58,562 bases of DNA. It comes from Mesotaenium endlicherianum (Eukaryota; Streptophyta; Zygnematophyceae; Zygnematales; Mesotaeniaceae). A program made the translations under genes and the position numbers. Under the pieces are notes generated by a model. The model was given only the letters and a program-made list of their open reading frames with translations, was not told the origin of the DNA and searched no databases. The stretch is taken from the NCBI GenBank assembly GCA_009602735.1, contig WELA01009535.1, positions 150,146 to 208,707 of the forward strand, written 5' to 3'. Positions 16,852-28,100 of this stretch are shown here, piece by piece; the first letter of the stretch is position 1, and each line of letters starts with the position of its first letter.

Positions 16852-19800
16852 GTGCAGCAGGGAGTACGATGCACTCCGAAAGCTCCACAGTCGACGTCCT
16901 CCCTCACACGCTCTTTAATTATCGATTCAGCAAACGTGATTGGGACATGGTGCCACATGTGCAGGGGCCAGGCAAAGGTTGGTTCATGCCGAGTAGTCAA
17001 CACCAGCAGTGAGAGAAGAGATCGCTTTAAGCTTTTGCAGCAAGCTGTAGCGGAAGAAGCTCATGCATGTAGTGCGTCTTTTAGGACATTGTCGACTATA
17101 CTCTACAACTCGAGGAGGTGTCACAAGCTTCAGAAGGCTGTGTTTGTTTTCAGAAATATGACAGTGTTGCAATCACTTCCTGCAAGGACTTTGCCATGGA
17201 GTTTATTATCCCATATTCAAGATTGCCGTCCGAAGTTGCTGAGCCAATGGACACCAACACCATCGTGTATTCAGCTCAGGAGTATGAATCTGAAAACAGA
17301 TTTAGTTGGACATGTTGCACTAAGTTGCGACAGCTTACTGAGGAGTGCTGGCATTTCGTCCCAACTCCTTCCATTCCATGAAACGAAAAGGAGATCTGCC
17401 GTGGAGGGTAGGAGGTACTGGCAATCAAGGCGTAAGAGAGGAAGCATGTCAGTATCAGCACAGCCGTCTGCAAGGGAGGGCCAACAGGTGGGACTTGGCA
17501 CATCTTAACAGTACTACTCACTGGACAGGGATTGCCCTTCTTCACCTTACGATATAACACCTTGGATATCAACTGGAGCAGCCTTTTGGGCCTCTCTATC
17601 GGAACAGCACTTGACGGACAGTACTGATATAGCTTCGCTGTTACACACAAAGTCACAGGGGAGCCTGATAGAGATTAAAGGGCTTTATATTGCATCATGA
17701 ACTGCAGGCTGATGTGGAGGAGTTAAAGAAAATGAGGGTGAAGGAGATAAAGGCTGAATTGGAGGCTTTGGGTATGTTACAGGTACCATTATTCTGCTTG
17801 TTTCTTCCTTCTTGCCCTGGTTCAGACCGACTGTCTTTAAGTTTTTGAAGTCTCAAGGAAAGAAGATAGTCATCTGTGTGTGCATCTTAGCGCTAAGGGT
17901 CTCAAGTGTTTCTAGCAGGAGTACAGCCTTGTCCTTGCTCAATGCTTAAACAAAGACCATGTTTAGATGTATTCTAGTGCAGGAATATGGACTGTGGGCA
18001 TGCTTAGCTTGCCTAGAAAGTACCAAATTGTTTTTTATTGAGAAGTTTTTGCAGAGAGCCCCAAGGGAGTGTAAGCAGTATGAGCTTGATGTGCGTTGCA
18101 GGCGTGTCATTTGCGGACTGCTTCGAGAAGGCAGATCTTGTCCTGCGGCTTGCTGAAGCCCGCCTAGCTTCCGTCAGCAAGGCGGCATCTCCCCCACAGG
18201 CAACCAAAGATGTGGCAGTACTGCGCTTGCCCATGCGCAGAATAAAAAGCTCAGCTGCAGAGCCCAAAGAGTACCTGCTGCTTCAGCTCACATTTGGATC
18301 GCGTGGGACCTTCGACTTCCTGGTGGACACTGGCAGCAGCACCACCCTTGTGACATCCAGGCTCGCTTATGACATCCTGGGCATATCCAGAGGCAGTGGG
18401 GTGATGTCTCAAGGCCTGGGAGGCACAGGCACAACGGGGGGGCGTCAGGTTATGCTTCCAGATGTTCGTGTTGGTAGTTGTGCGTGTGGTCCGTTGCAGG
18501 TAAGCTTTGAGTCTCCTCCTTTCGGCACTGCTGCAGTCTTCAACATTCTGCTTCTGTTGAGTGAATTTACACTTAGCAGGGCAGCATTTGTGCACCTCCA
18601 CTTGCAGCAGTAATGGGCCTCTCCCTCATTGGGTAGGCTCTGGTCAGAAGCACGCTGAAGGTGCAGGTAAGGAGAATTTTATTTTGTGCACATCCATGGG
18701 TCCCGATCAACACCTTCTGAGCACAGTTGTTGTGTCCCAGCAGTGGACAGGAAGCCTGATACTGAGAAGTGATGTTGATGATGCAGGCAATTGTGATGGA
18801 TTTGGGTAACACTTCTCTGGGCCCCTCTGTGTACGGCATTGTGGGCATCAATCTGCTCTCGCTCTTTGACTTTGACCTGGACTTCAAGCGAAGCAGCATG
18901 GCTTTGTACAGGGCAGGAGCAGTGGCAGCAGGGGCTGTAGATTTCGCATCACTCCGCTGCATGGCGACCGCATCTGTGCCCTATGGCCTCCCTGCACTTC
19001 AGGTGTGCTCCCTATGAAAAGTGTGCAAGCCAGAAAAAGTAGATGGTGTTGTGCTACCCCTTACCCTGGTTGTCGAGCCTGTCCGAAGAAGGTTCACTAT
19101 ACGAGGAAAATACTGGGGACAAAGCCATGGGGAGGATGGCGAGGGAAGATCCTTTGTCTTTCCTCGCATTAAGTACTGTGCCAAGAGTTTTTACAAGGCC
19201 CTCTTCTGTGCAGTCAACTGCGATGTGAGAATGCAAAGCTTGAACTCTCAATGCTATTCTTCTGCATTTGCAGGTGACTGTGAATGGAGTGAGCACAAAA
19301 GCCATTCTGGACATGGGTTCTGCTCTGAGCTTGGTGAGCTGGAAGACAGCTCGCGCTGGTGGCGTTAGTCCTGACAGCCCTGTAAGTTGCCTCGGTCTTC
19401 TCATTTCTGAATGAGTTAAGTGTTAACTTGGATGTAAAAAGCAGTTGCTTGTTTCTGGACTCTCCGAGTTGCTGATTGTAAGGTCTGCCTGCCGGAGTGT
19501 CGTGTGGCAGCTGTCGTCTGCAAGCATTTTGTTGTCTTCACTCTGCTCCATTTTTTCTCAAAATGCAGGAACTCATCATGTGCTGTGAGTGCAGCTTGCT
19601 GACTAATGAATTTGCAAGATTTCCATGCAACTTATGGCCTTATATGTTTTTCATTAAGTAGTCTCAACAAATTGTGGACCTTGAGCATTCGACGACATGT
19701 TGACAGCTTCAATCCAATAACTGAGTCCACTGTGATTGGAAATGAAAATGCTTCTCTTGTACTAAAAGTGTGTGGCGCATGAACTACGTGTGCATGTGCA

Positions 19801-20059
19801 GAACGTCAGACCTGCCTTGAGGGCCCCATTTGGAATTGATGGCACCACGACACGCTCATCTGATTCCAACCTCGACATCTGTCTGTTATCGACCGGGGGC
19901 AGTTCACGCAATCTCATGTTCAAACAAGCACCTATGGTGATAGCAGACATTCCAGCTTTGGTGACAATGGGGGCAGGCATGATCCTGGGCTTGGATTTAA
20001 TAGGTAGGGGAAGGCTTGTTCTTTGCTTCTCTAAGAACACCGTGTACATGGACACATAA
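16852..20059 (+). CDS. SAP-like plus two-lobed retropepsin-type aspartic protease homologue
   Basis: Seven exons keep phase: 16852-17487, 17708-17771, 18102-18499, 18637-18666, 18787-19002, 19274-19381, 19802-20059; about 569 residues. The first ~210 residues are basic and Ser-rich, possibly an organelle transit region (inference). Next comes a SAP-like helix pair ('MRVKEIKAELEALG' then 'VSFADCFEKADLVLRLAEAR'). Lobe 1 has the catalytic 'FDFLVDTGSSTTLVTS' and closes with 'YGIVGINLLSLFDFDLDF'. Lobe 2 begins 'LPALQVTVNGVSTKAILDMG' and closes with 'GMILGLDLIGRGRLVLCF'. Each lobe therefore shows the retropepsin pattern of a D-x-G strand and a later hydrophobic-G strand. Lobe 2 has D-M-G in place of the usual D-T/S-G, so activity cannot be assumed. 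The start codon is uncertain because the first exon is open over a long stretch; the 30-nt fourth exon is supported by phase only. Confidence 0.75.
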
Positions 20060-20318
20060 TGATAACTGCACAGAAGAAATTTTTCTCCGACATTGTGTTT
20101 CAAGAAGAGAAAGTATAAGAAGCATACAATAAGCAAAAGCGCAGGTAACTCCACCTGCAAGTGCGCATGTCAATAGTACGTATGAAATGTAATTCGTTGT
20201 ACAAATATGCTGAAAGTTAGGACTGGCACTATACAGCCCTACCTTGAACCATATGTATTTTTTCCCCCACAAAAGGTTCTCACTTTTGAATGTATGTACA
20301 AGCTGCCTCAGCTTCCCG

Positions 20319-21593
20319 TCAGGAATGGAGCCCCGGGGACCTTGGTACAACTGTCCTCTCTGTGCCACCTGTACTCGCCACAGAGGCCCTGGGTAGCAGA
20401 TCTACCTTCCTCAGGGATCTTCCTGGGTCTGGAAGAGTTGCTTCCAGCAACAGAACATCCCAGTGTCCTGCACCTACAGTGTTATAGACCAGGTTGTTAA
20501 CGCCACCTGCATAGTCACAAGTCAATTGGTTCACTTGTCCCTTGTCTTCATTGTACACATCTACTTCAAATAAAATTACTTCAAGAGAGAGAAGAGTATG
20601 TAAAAGTAAATACTGGGGACCAGTAGTAGCGCAGTACCTTCGAGGCGCATAGCTCGTACATGCAAAGTGGCAGAGCCAGAAGGGCCACTGATGGGGAACG
20701 TGGCAGATGCAGAGCGGCCGTCATGACCACATGACAGGCTTGCATGCCACCATGGCCCAGCCTTCATGGGTGAGCCCACTGCCGCCACCAGAGCCTCATT
20801 GCCCTGAGCCACCTGCATCGCCTCTCTATCCTCAGCATCCCCCCCAGCACAGCTTGGTGAGCTTAATATACAGTAGATTATCCTGAAAACACTGCATGGA
20901 CCTACATTCAATCTCTAATGCCTCGCATGTCAAAGAAGCGAAATGCTAAGGCACATTTCCAAAGTCCCGATCAAGTATTATCAGAAGTAATAGCAATTAA
21001 ATGCGGAGAAGAATGCCCGAATGATTAAGGTACCCGTGACTCAACGACATTCTATGCCAGCCGTTTGTAACATTCCATAGAACAGAAGCATAGTAATTTA
21101 CGTTTCTGGCAATATGTTCCACATTAGTTCAACAGAGTGTACACAAGCGTAAGCCACGAGTGCTCAGGTGATACTAATACCTGCTGCAGCGTAAATATAA
21201 TAGCAAGTCATCAGCGGCACTATAGATGGTGACGCCCAGGGCCGTGATTAAAATTGCTCCTCCCAAGGGCTTCAACCATTTTGTTGGCACTCTGCTAGCA
21301 TCCTCCCTCGTAGCTCCTGCACTCCCTGCCCTGTTCTGGAACTTTTAGATGTTACCACATGTAGGCAAATGATTGGGAACAGGCACTTCACGAAAGAATG
21401 TAGTGAAATGGCAACAAAGACCAGTAAGGATGATGACTGCTGAGTCACTCATGCTGGATAAATGACGAGAATGGCGGACTTTAAATAATCACCTCGGACA
21501 AGACACTGTGCGGAACGGGAGACGAGAGCTCTGTCGTTGGAGAAAGGGAATAGCGTGACGGTACAGAGATCGAGACTGCTGACCACATTGCAT
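20319..21593 (-). CDS. COA1-like cytochrome c oxidase assembly factor, mitochondrial
   Basis: Four exons, 21593-21493, 21330-21181, 20852-20638 and 20467-20319, all phases matching, give 204 residues. The N-terminus is rich in Arg, Ser and Gln with no acid ('RSLYRHAIPFLQRQSSRLPF'), as expected of a mitochondrial presequence. One membrane helix follows ('LGGAILITALGVTIYSAADD'). The soluble domain has 'EALVAAVGSPMKAGPWWHAS', then 'FPISGPSGSATLHVRAMR' and 'GHWDVLLLEATL'. This layout (presequence, single helix, small domain with G-S/E-P and G-x-x-G motifs, final W-x-x-x-x-LEA strand) matches the COA1 family and its plant homologues. COA1 acts with Cox1 during complex IV assembly. It shares a 464-bp divergent spacer with ribosomal protein eL34 and is convergent, 259 bp away, with the protease gene. 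Confidence 0.65.
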
Positions 21594-22057
21594 TCTTAGA
21601 TCAATATGCCCAGGGCTCTTTTCTGCAGCCCTTCTTTCAGTCTTATTACGATCGAACGTATAAATTACAATGAAGCCTGCATACAACTTCCAATGACCAA
21701 TATAAGAGACAGAAGCTCTGGCCAGAGGGTACACCAGGGCGCACAGACTCTTGCACTTTCTGATTGCGACTTGAACTGACATGAATGTCTCCAGTAGGCA
21801 AAACGCGCGCTCCGCATTGCTGCCCGAAATCGGTACAACGATCGACGACAACTGAGATCCACGGACTAACTGTCGTACATTGTGAATCACATGTGACGGG
21901 ATATAAGCCGTATTTATTCCGTCTGTTCTGACCATCAAAAACGGGCACGCGCTAAAAGCGACAGTCAGTCGTCTCCTAAAATGTAAAGAGATCTTCACTC
22001 TAAAGTCCTTTCTCTTTCACACCTCAGCCGCCGAGAGAGGTTCTCTAGGTAGCAACC
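21594..22057. promoter_or_regulatory. Short divergent spacer, COA1-like / eL34
   Basis: 464 bp between two divergent start codons, so it must hold both promoters. I see no TATA element or tandem repeat that I would call. Confidence 0.45.
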
Positions 22058-23665
22058 ATGGTGCAGCGTCTTACATACCGCAGGCGCCACTGCTATGCCA
22101 CGAGGTCTAACCAGATCAGGAAATTGAGGACGCCGGGTAATAACCGTAGTTTGTGCTTTCTCAGCTGTCGGGTTCTTATGGCCAGTACCTTGAGATGGAG
22201 GTTTTATGTTTAGTATGAGCGTAGTCCTTTTGCGCGAAGAACTTACGCAAGAAAGTAATAGAATGGGCGAGATGTCGTCTCTTCAGTTCCGTATCATGCT
22301 GTTAAAAACTGTCAGTAACGCAGATGTAGTATATGTGTGTGAGCATCAGGGTCGCTAAGGGTTACGAGAAGGTTTCTCGTATGGGGCTATGTTTACAAGG
22401 TAGATTTAATGCTCAGGCATAATGAGAACGTTTGGAAGCAGTGTATGTATCTGACGGGCGATAACACTGATTGTCAAACCTGCAGGAGGGAAGTTGTCCC
22501 TTCACTATGCGGCCAAGAGGGCATCAGGACCTAAGTGCTCAAAGTGCCCAAAGAGGCTGTCTGGAGTAAGTCTTTCACCCAATTCATTACTATAGCAGGC
22601 TGTGAACATCTTCGAACCAATATCACTTTTATGTCCTGGGCAAGCATAGGCATCTGGACCAGGAGTTGTTTGGATGTGTAGTCATAGGGAACCCTCTGTT
22701 TTGTGGTGCAGATTCCTCACCTGAGGCCCACTGCGTACAGTCGCAACCTCATTTCTCGGCGCCAGAAGTCTGTGAACAGGGCGTATGGAGGCAGCATGTG
22801 TGCATCGTGCGTCCGTGAGAGGTATGTGACATGGCCAATGCACCCTAATAATATGTGTGAAGACGCTAAAAACCCAGGGCTTGCGTGGGTCATGGAATTA
22901 TAGCGCGAGCAAAGAACATGCCACCTAAGTTTGGGTAGCTGGTGTAGTTAACATGGCTAAAAGTTTTCATATGCATATAGGTTTGAGAACATGTGCCAGA
23001 ACATGTGCCCCACCGTGCTGGGTGCAGTATTTGGAAAGCAAGGTGTCCAGGCAGTATGAGTAGGGCTGGATGTCCTATAACCTGTTACTTGATACTTGAA
23101 TCCGAGTTATGTAGGCTGGGAAGTGGTCAGAACCACCACTGGCATGCTTGAGAGGTGGAATGTAGCCAAGAAGGGCCTATTTGTTTACTTGCAAATGCAA
23201 ATTACACATAAAAAACGTCGTGAACATGATAGAAGTGTTCATGGTGCCAGTGATGGAGAGTTATCAGTGGCTATGAGAGACCTCAAGAAGGTTTTGAGAG
23301 GTATCTGTATTTGAACGGTTGACTGGAACACAGCATTTGGACTTTATCATGGGTTTGACATGGCATGTACATAATAGAACATGCCAGCATATTCTTCTCT
23401 TGGAGGCTATTTCTTGCCCTTGTTATAGCCAAAGTAGACATGGGGTAAAGGTTGGAAGTTGTCTGGATAAACTTAGCAGGATTATCGACATCTGCTAGAG
23501 AAGGTAGGGCCCAAGTTTCAAAGGGTTTCGGGATTTTTAACTGGGTGAGCGGGTTTGGGTTACAGGATTGTTCGCGCCTTTCTGGTGGAAGAGCAGAAGA
23601 TTGTGAAGAAGGTCCTTAAGATTCAGAAGCTAAAGGAGAAGTCAGCTGCCAAGGCTGCTACATAG
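22058..23665 (+). CDS. RPL34: 60S ribosomal protein eL34
   Basis: Four exons, 22058-22136, 22486-22565, 22712-22821 and 23566-23665, give 122 residues, the usual eL34 size. The start reads '[19 protein letters not shown]', as in plant and animal eL34. The middle carries the zinc-binding cysteines ('[13 protein letters not shown]' and '[12 protein letters not shown]'). The end is the basic helix '[19 protein letters not shown]'. It is a structural component of the large cytosolic ribosomal subunit. All splice phases match. The first intron starts within codon 27, very near the start, which is common in ribosomal protein genes. Confidence 0.97.
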
Positions 23666-25183
23666 ATTTTCCCCTCCTGCTTTACTATCATAACTGGTTC
23701 ACCGAATGGAATCAATTCACCTACTTCTCCTTGCCTCAGTAGCTGCAACTGAAGCGCAAGAGTCTTCTTTAACTCCAAGGATGCTATGATGTTGATGGAG
23801 ATGCTGTGTACAAAAGTCAAAACCTAGTTATTGCGAGGAGGCAATTTGAAGTCTGGTATCCAGTGCCAAGTTGCAGTTGCTTTGCTGCCCCTTCTTCATT
23901 CTGCTATGGGAAGGCAATCAGTGTGTATCCCAGTGAATTCATAAATTCTGGACATGACTGGCATGCTTGTGCTAGGTCAGTGAATGTGTGGGGATTGAAC
24001 AGAAGGGGTGTGTAGTGTGATCAATGCGGCTGAACTAGGTTGGTGGCTCTCTGAACTTCAGGGTTTGTCGGATGTGTTCTCAGAGGAATATTGAGGCTCA
24101 TATGGTCTAATGGAGGGTAAATGCATCCTATTTACAAATCTCATGGTTCAGCTATAGATAGAATGAACTTCAGGTTTGTAAGATTTTCGAAGCCATGAGC
24201 AATTGCTGGGGGTTAGAGAAATAGAACTCAAAGCTTCGCTTTGCTGAATAGGATGGTAGTAAGAACCTTGAGTTAACACAACATCTATAGAAAATAAACA
24301 ATCTGATAATCATTCGTATTTGGCTGGTCATCAAGTTTGGAGACGGTTTTCATCCATAGGTGACCAGACTATTACATGAAAAGTGTTTCCACTGACATGT
24401 CTGTAGGAAGTCATCAGCCCAATTAAGCAATCTGATGGAAATTCTTCTGGCTCAGGTCAGCAAGGTCCAAGTCTTAGACAAAAATTGTACCCAAGGTAAA
24501 TCACCCTCCTTATCAAAAGAAGGAACTGACATGTAGGAACTGAATATTTATCGTAGTGATTTTAATATATCTGTATGAACTCAGGGCCCTGCTAAATTAT
24601 CTTCGGTGCACATTGCAGTGAACGCGTGCCAATCTCCACGACAATGGTCAAGTTAAATATGCATGTTAGACGGATAATGTTGAGCATAACACAGCAAATC
24701 TTTGCAGTAGCCTATGTACATCGAGTCACTCCAATATGTGCCTGTTTCAAACATTATCAAAGAGTAACAATCGAACATCTTTTCCTAGAATCTTAGTCAT
24801 TAAAACTGTCTGCCATGTAATATTGTCTCGAGGCACGTTATTAGCTAAATTAGTATCTAACGCCTGTGAGCCAAATATTGGTTTTAAAAGTCGCAAAGAC
24901 AGAGCTTTTGTCCAAGTGTTGATAAATATCAAGCTCCTTGGTGTTTGTCCATTGAGCAGAGCAACCACTGTGCTCAAATACCTGTCAGAAATATACCTCA
25001 TGTACCACTCACTACTGCTAAGACCTAGGAAGACACTGTTATCGATGTGTAGCCGCACCTGCATGTGACTGCATCTTCCTCCTCAGAAATAACACATGCT
25101 CAATAGCCTGCAAGCCAGAGTGGATCACTAAGTGTGAAAAATACCACGCGTGCCTCGATGGACATGCTTGAGCAGCCATTCAT
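23666..25183. other. Convergent intergenic region, eL34 / CAF1-like
   Basis: 1.5 kb of AT-rich sequence between convergent 3' ends. No convincing gene or repeat. Short open stretches on both strands near 24740-25070 have no recognisable composition. Confidence 0.5.
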
Positions 25184-28100
25184 CTACACCTCAGCACTCT
25201 CTGCATCACTCTCGCTCTCGACGCCATCCACAGGCTGAGCCTGGCCAGTTTTCAGCGCAACATTCCACAGCACTTCGAACTCGTCGATCCTCTTCCTCTC
25301 CTTCCCCGTCAGGACCTTGTCCCGCGCCACTGGCGCAGAGCCGGCCTCTTCCTGGTCAAGAGCAGGGCCCTCTCCTGTAGCAGCAGCAGTAGCCGCAGGT
25401 GTCGCGACGTCCTTGCCCTCACCCTTTTTGGCCTCGCGCTCGCCCTCTGTCTCGGACCCCTCACCCCCTTCAAACGTGTACCACTGCTCTTCCTTGAACT
25501 CCACCTCCCCCTCCATGTAAGCCTCCAAGTGGTGCGTGCTGGGCGTCCCTCTGGGGGAGATGGCATCCTCTTCGTCATCCGCAAAGGTGATGAGGCCAGA
25601 CCCTTCGCTGACTTGCATTCTGCTGTCAGATTCAGCTGCCTCGGGGGCGGCAGCAGCAGCGTGCCCGTCACTATTGTCAGCTGTCTCAGATAGGCTCCCA
25701 TCGCGCTCTGCAGCAGCTCCGACAGCTCCAGCTTCGCCAGTAGCACCAGCATCAGCAGCAGGAGGCTCCTGCGTCGCCTCCGGCGCGTTGCCGTCAACTG
25801 CGGCCGTCTTCGCGGGGCCGCGCCACATGAGAATCTGCTCCTTCTCGAACGACAGCAGCACACATGGCACAAGCTCCTGCAAACATGCCCACACACACGA
25901 ACACACAACACCGATGTGCACGCACACACGTGCACCCAAGGCAAGCCAGACCCCCCTAATGAGAAAGGAGTTACAAGTGAGGGGCACACCACCCAGCTGC
26001 AAACTCCGCTCCTCCCCTCGACCAGTTCTTTGGCACCAAGCAAGAGGGTGCCCCTGTCAACTTCTCTGTCTGTGGGACATTTTCCCAAATGGCTTCATTT
26101 CAACGCCTGCTAGAGTGGGGGCCACACATGTCACAGCAAGGGGAGCTCTTGCAAGACTGAGCACAGGGTGCCAGCTGTAGCATCTGCCCTGCGTGTGCGA
26201 GCACCAGCTGAGACCGAGAGAAAGGGGGCAACAGTAGCAGCAGCAGCAGAAGAGGGACATTATCCAGTAACGCGCCCACAAGCACGCGCGCGTGTGCGTA
26301 CCTGCAGCTTGGCGCCAATCTTCTTGTAGTCGCTCTTGTCCAGGCCCTTGCAGTCGACTTTGACGAGCTCGCTAAACCGGAACGCCGCGCGCACGTCGCG
26401 CACCAGCGTCAGGTACACGCCGTTCTTGCCTGCACCCCGCCTCCACCAGTCACTGTGAGAGGTTCCCTCCGCTCCCCGCTGGCACCTGAGGGCAGCATTA
26501 CTGATTCCAGAGTGCCCACTCTGCACATGCCATGAACATGTGTACTCTGTGGAGTGTATGTGCGTGCGCGTGTGTTTGTGTGTGGGAGGGAGGCTGGGTG
26601 CGTGTGCCTGTGCCTGTGCAAACGTGCGTGTGCATGGATGTGTGTGTATGTGTGTGTGAGTGTGTGCGCGCATGTGTGCCTGAATGTGGTCGCGTGCCTG
26701 CGAAATGTCTCGAAAAGACATGAATGGACGTGACACCTTGCATCTCCCTCCCTTTCCGAGTATCACAAGCCTCCCTCCCACACCGCAAGCAAAGAAGGAG
26801 GAGGAGAGCCCCAGCACTCACCAAGCTTGCAGATGGGCTTCAGCCGGCGTCCACGCTTGCGGAAGTCGTTGGCCTCGTCTTTGGTGAGGCCAGGTGGCGC
26901 GTCCTGGATGAGCCGCGGGTACACGGGCGAGGGCGGCTTCCACAGCATGAGGGGCAGCTGCGGGCGCAGCCGGTAGTTGTAGTTGCGGCCGCGGAACACG
27001 TGCAGCACTCCTCCCGCTCGCCTCACAATAGCGCCCCCCGTCTTCTCCTGCACCACCACCACCGCCGCCACCATGACCACCACCACCAGCACCGCCATCA
27101 CTACCGCCGGCACCTCTCCCACCTCCTGAGATACCTCGCCATTCTGGCATGCCGAGCATACTATGTACGACACCTCCCACCCGCCTGCTGAGTGCCCCCC
27201 TCCCCACCCACTCCCCCCCCCCCAAAAAAAGACACCTTCTGTTTTCTAGCGCACGTTGAGCATACAGCGGTAATCTCACTTTCTCCGACACTCTCCTCAA
27301 CAGAACGAATGCAGGCAGGCGCACGTGGTGGCCTCTGCAGGGCGGTGCTGAGAGCAAGCAGCGGGTGTGCAATCGGAAGGGCGGGACTGCGAGTGCTCGA
27401 AGGATGCTCGCAGCAGGCGGGCGGGCTTGTCGACACATGGCACATGGTCGCCTGTGTGTGCGCCGCCAGGGTATACTTACAGACAGGTCATCATGGTGGT
27501 AGAAGCAGAGGAGGAGGAGGAGGAGGAGGAGGAGGAAGACGGAGAGGAGAAGGAGGAAGGGCAGGAGAACAAGAAAGGGAACGGCGAAGAGGAGGCGGAG
27601 AGCGGACCTCAACGGCGGAGCAGACGTTGTCCATGTCCACAGTGGGCACGCCCTTGCACTTGATCTTGGCCAGCCGGCTGCGCTTCCAGTGGGAGTGCAC
27701 CAGCGTCAGCATGTTGTGCGTGAGCCCGTCGCGCCCTGCACCTCTCCTCCCCCCCCCTCCCCCCCCCCCAACCNNNNNNNNNNNNNNNNNNNNNNNNNNN
27801 NNNNNNNNNNNNNNNNNNNNNNNNNNNNNNNNNNNNNNNNNNNNNNNNNNNNNNNNNNNNNNNNNNNNNNNNNNNNNNNNNNNNNNNNNNNNNNNNNNNN
27901 NNNNNNNNNNNNNNNNNNNNNNNNNNNNNNNNNNNNNNNNNNNNNNNNNNNNNNNNNNNNNNNNNNNNNNNNNNNNNNNNNNNNNNNNNNNNNNNNNNNN
28001 NNNNNNNNNNNNNNNNNNNNNNNNNNNNNNNNNNNNNNNNNNNNNNNNNNNNNNNNNNNNNNNNNNNNNNNNNNNNNNNNNNNNNNNNNNNNNNNNNNNN

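Noticed and set aside
18580..18651. An alternative exon reading GSICAPPLAAVMGLSLIG followed by a 15-nt 'intron'
   Set aside because: A 15-nt intron is not plausible and the frame otherwise meets TAG; a normal intron ending at the same TAG (GGGTAG|GCT) gives a phase-correct 10-codon exon.
26818..27612. Long minus-strand frame with a hydrophobic Leu-rich start
   Set aside because: It is the complement of a GA-rich intron tract plus an out-of-frame reading of CAF1 exon 4; not a membrane protein.
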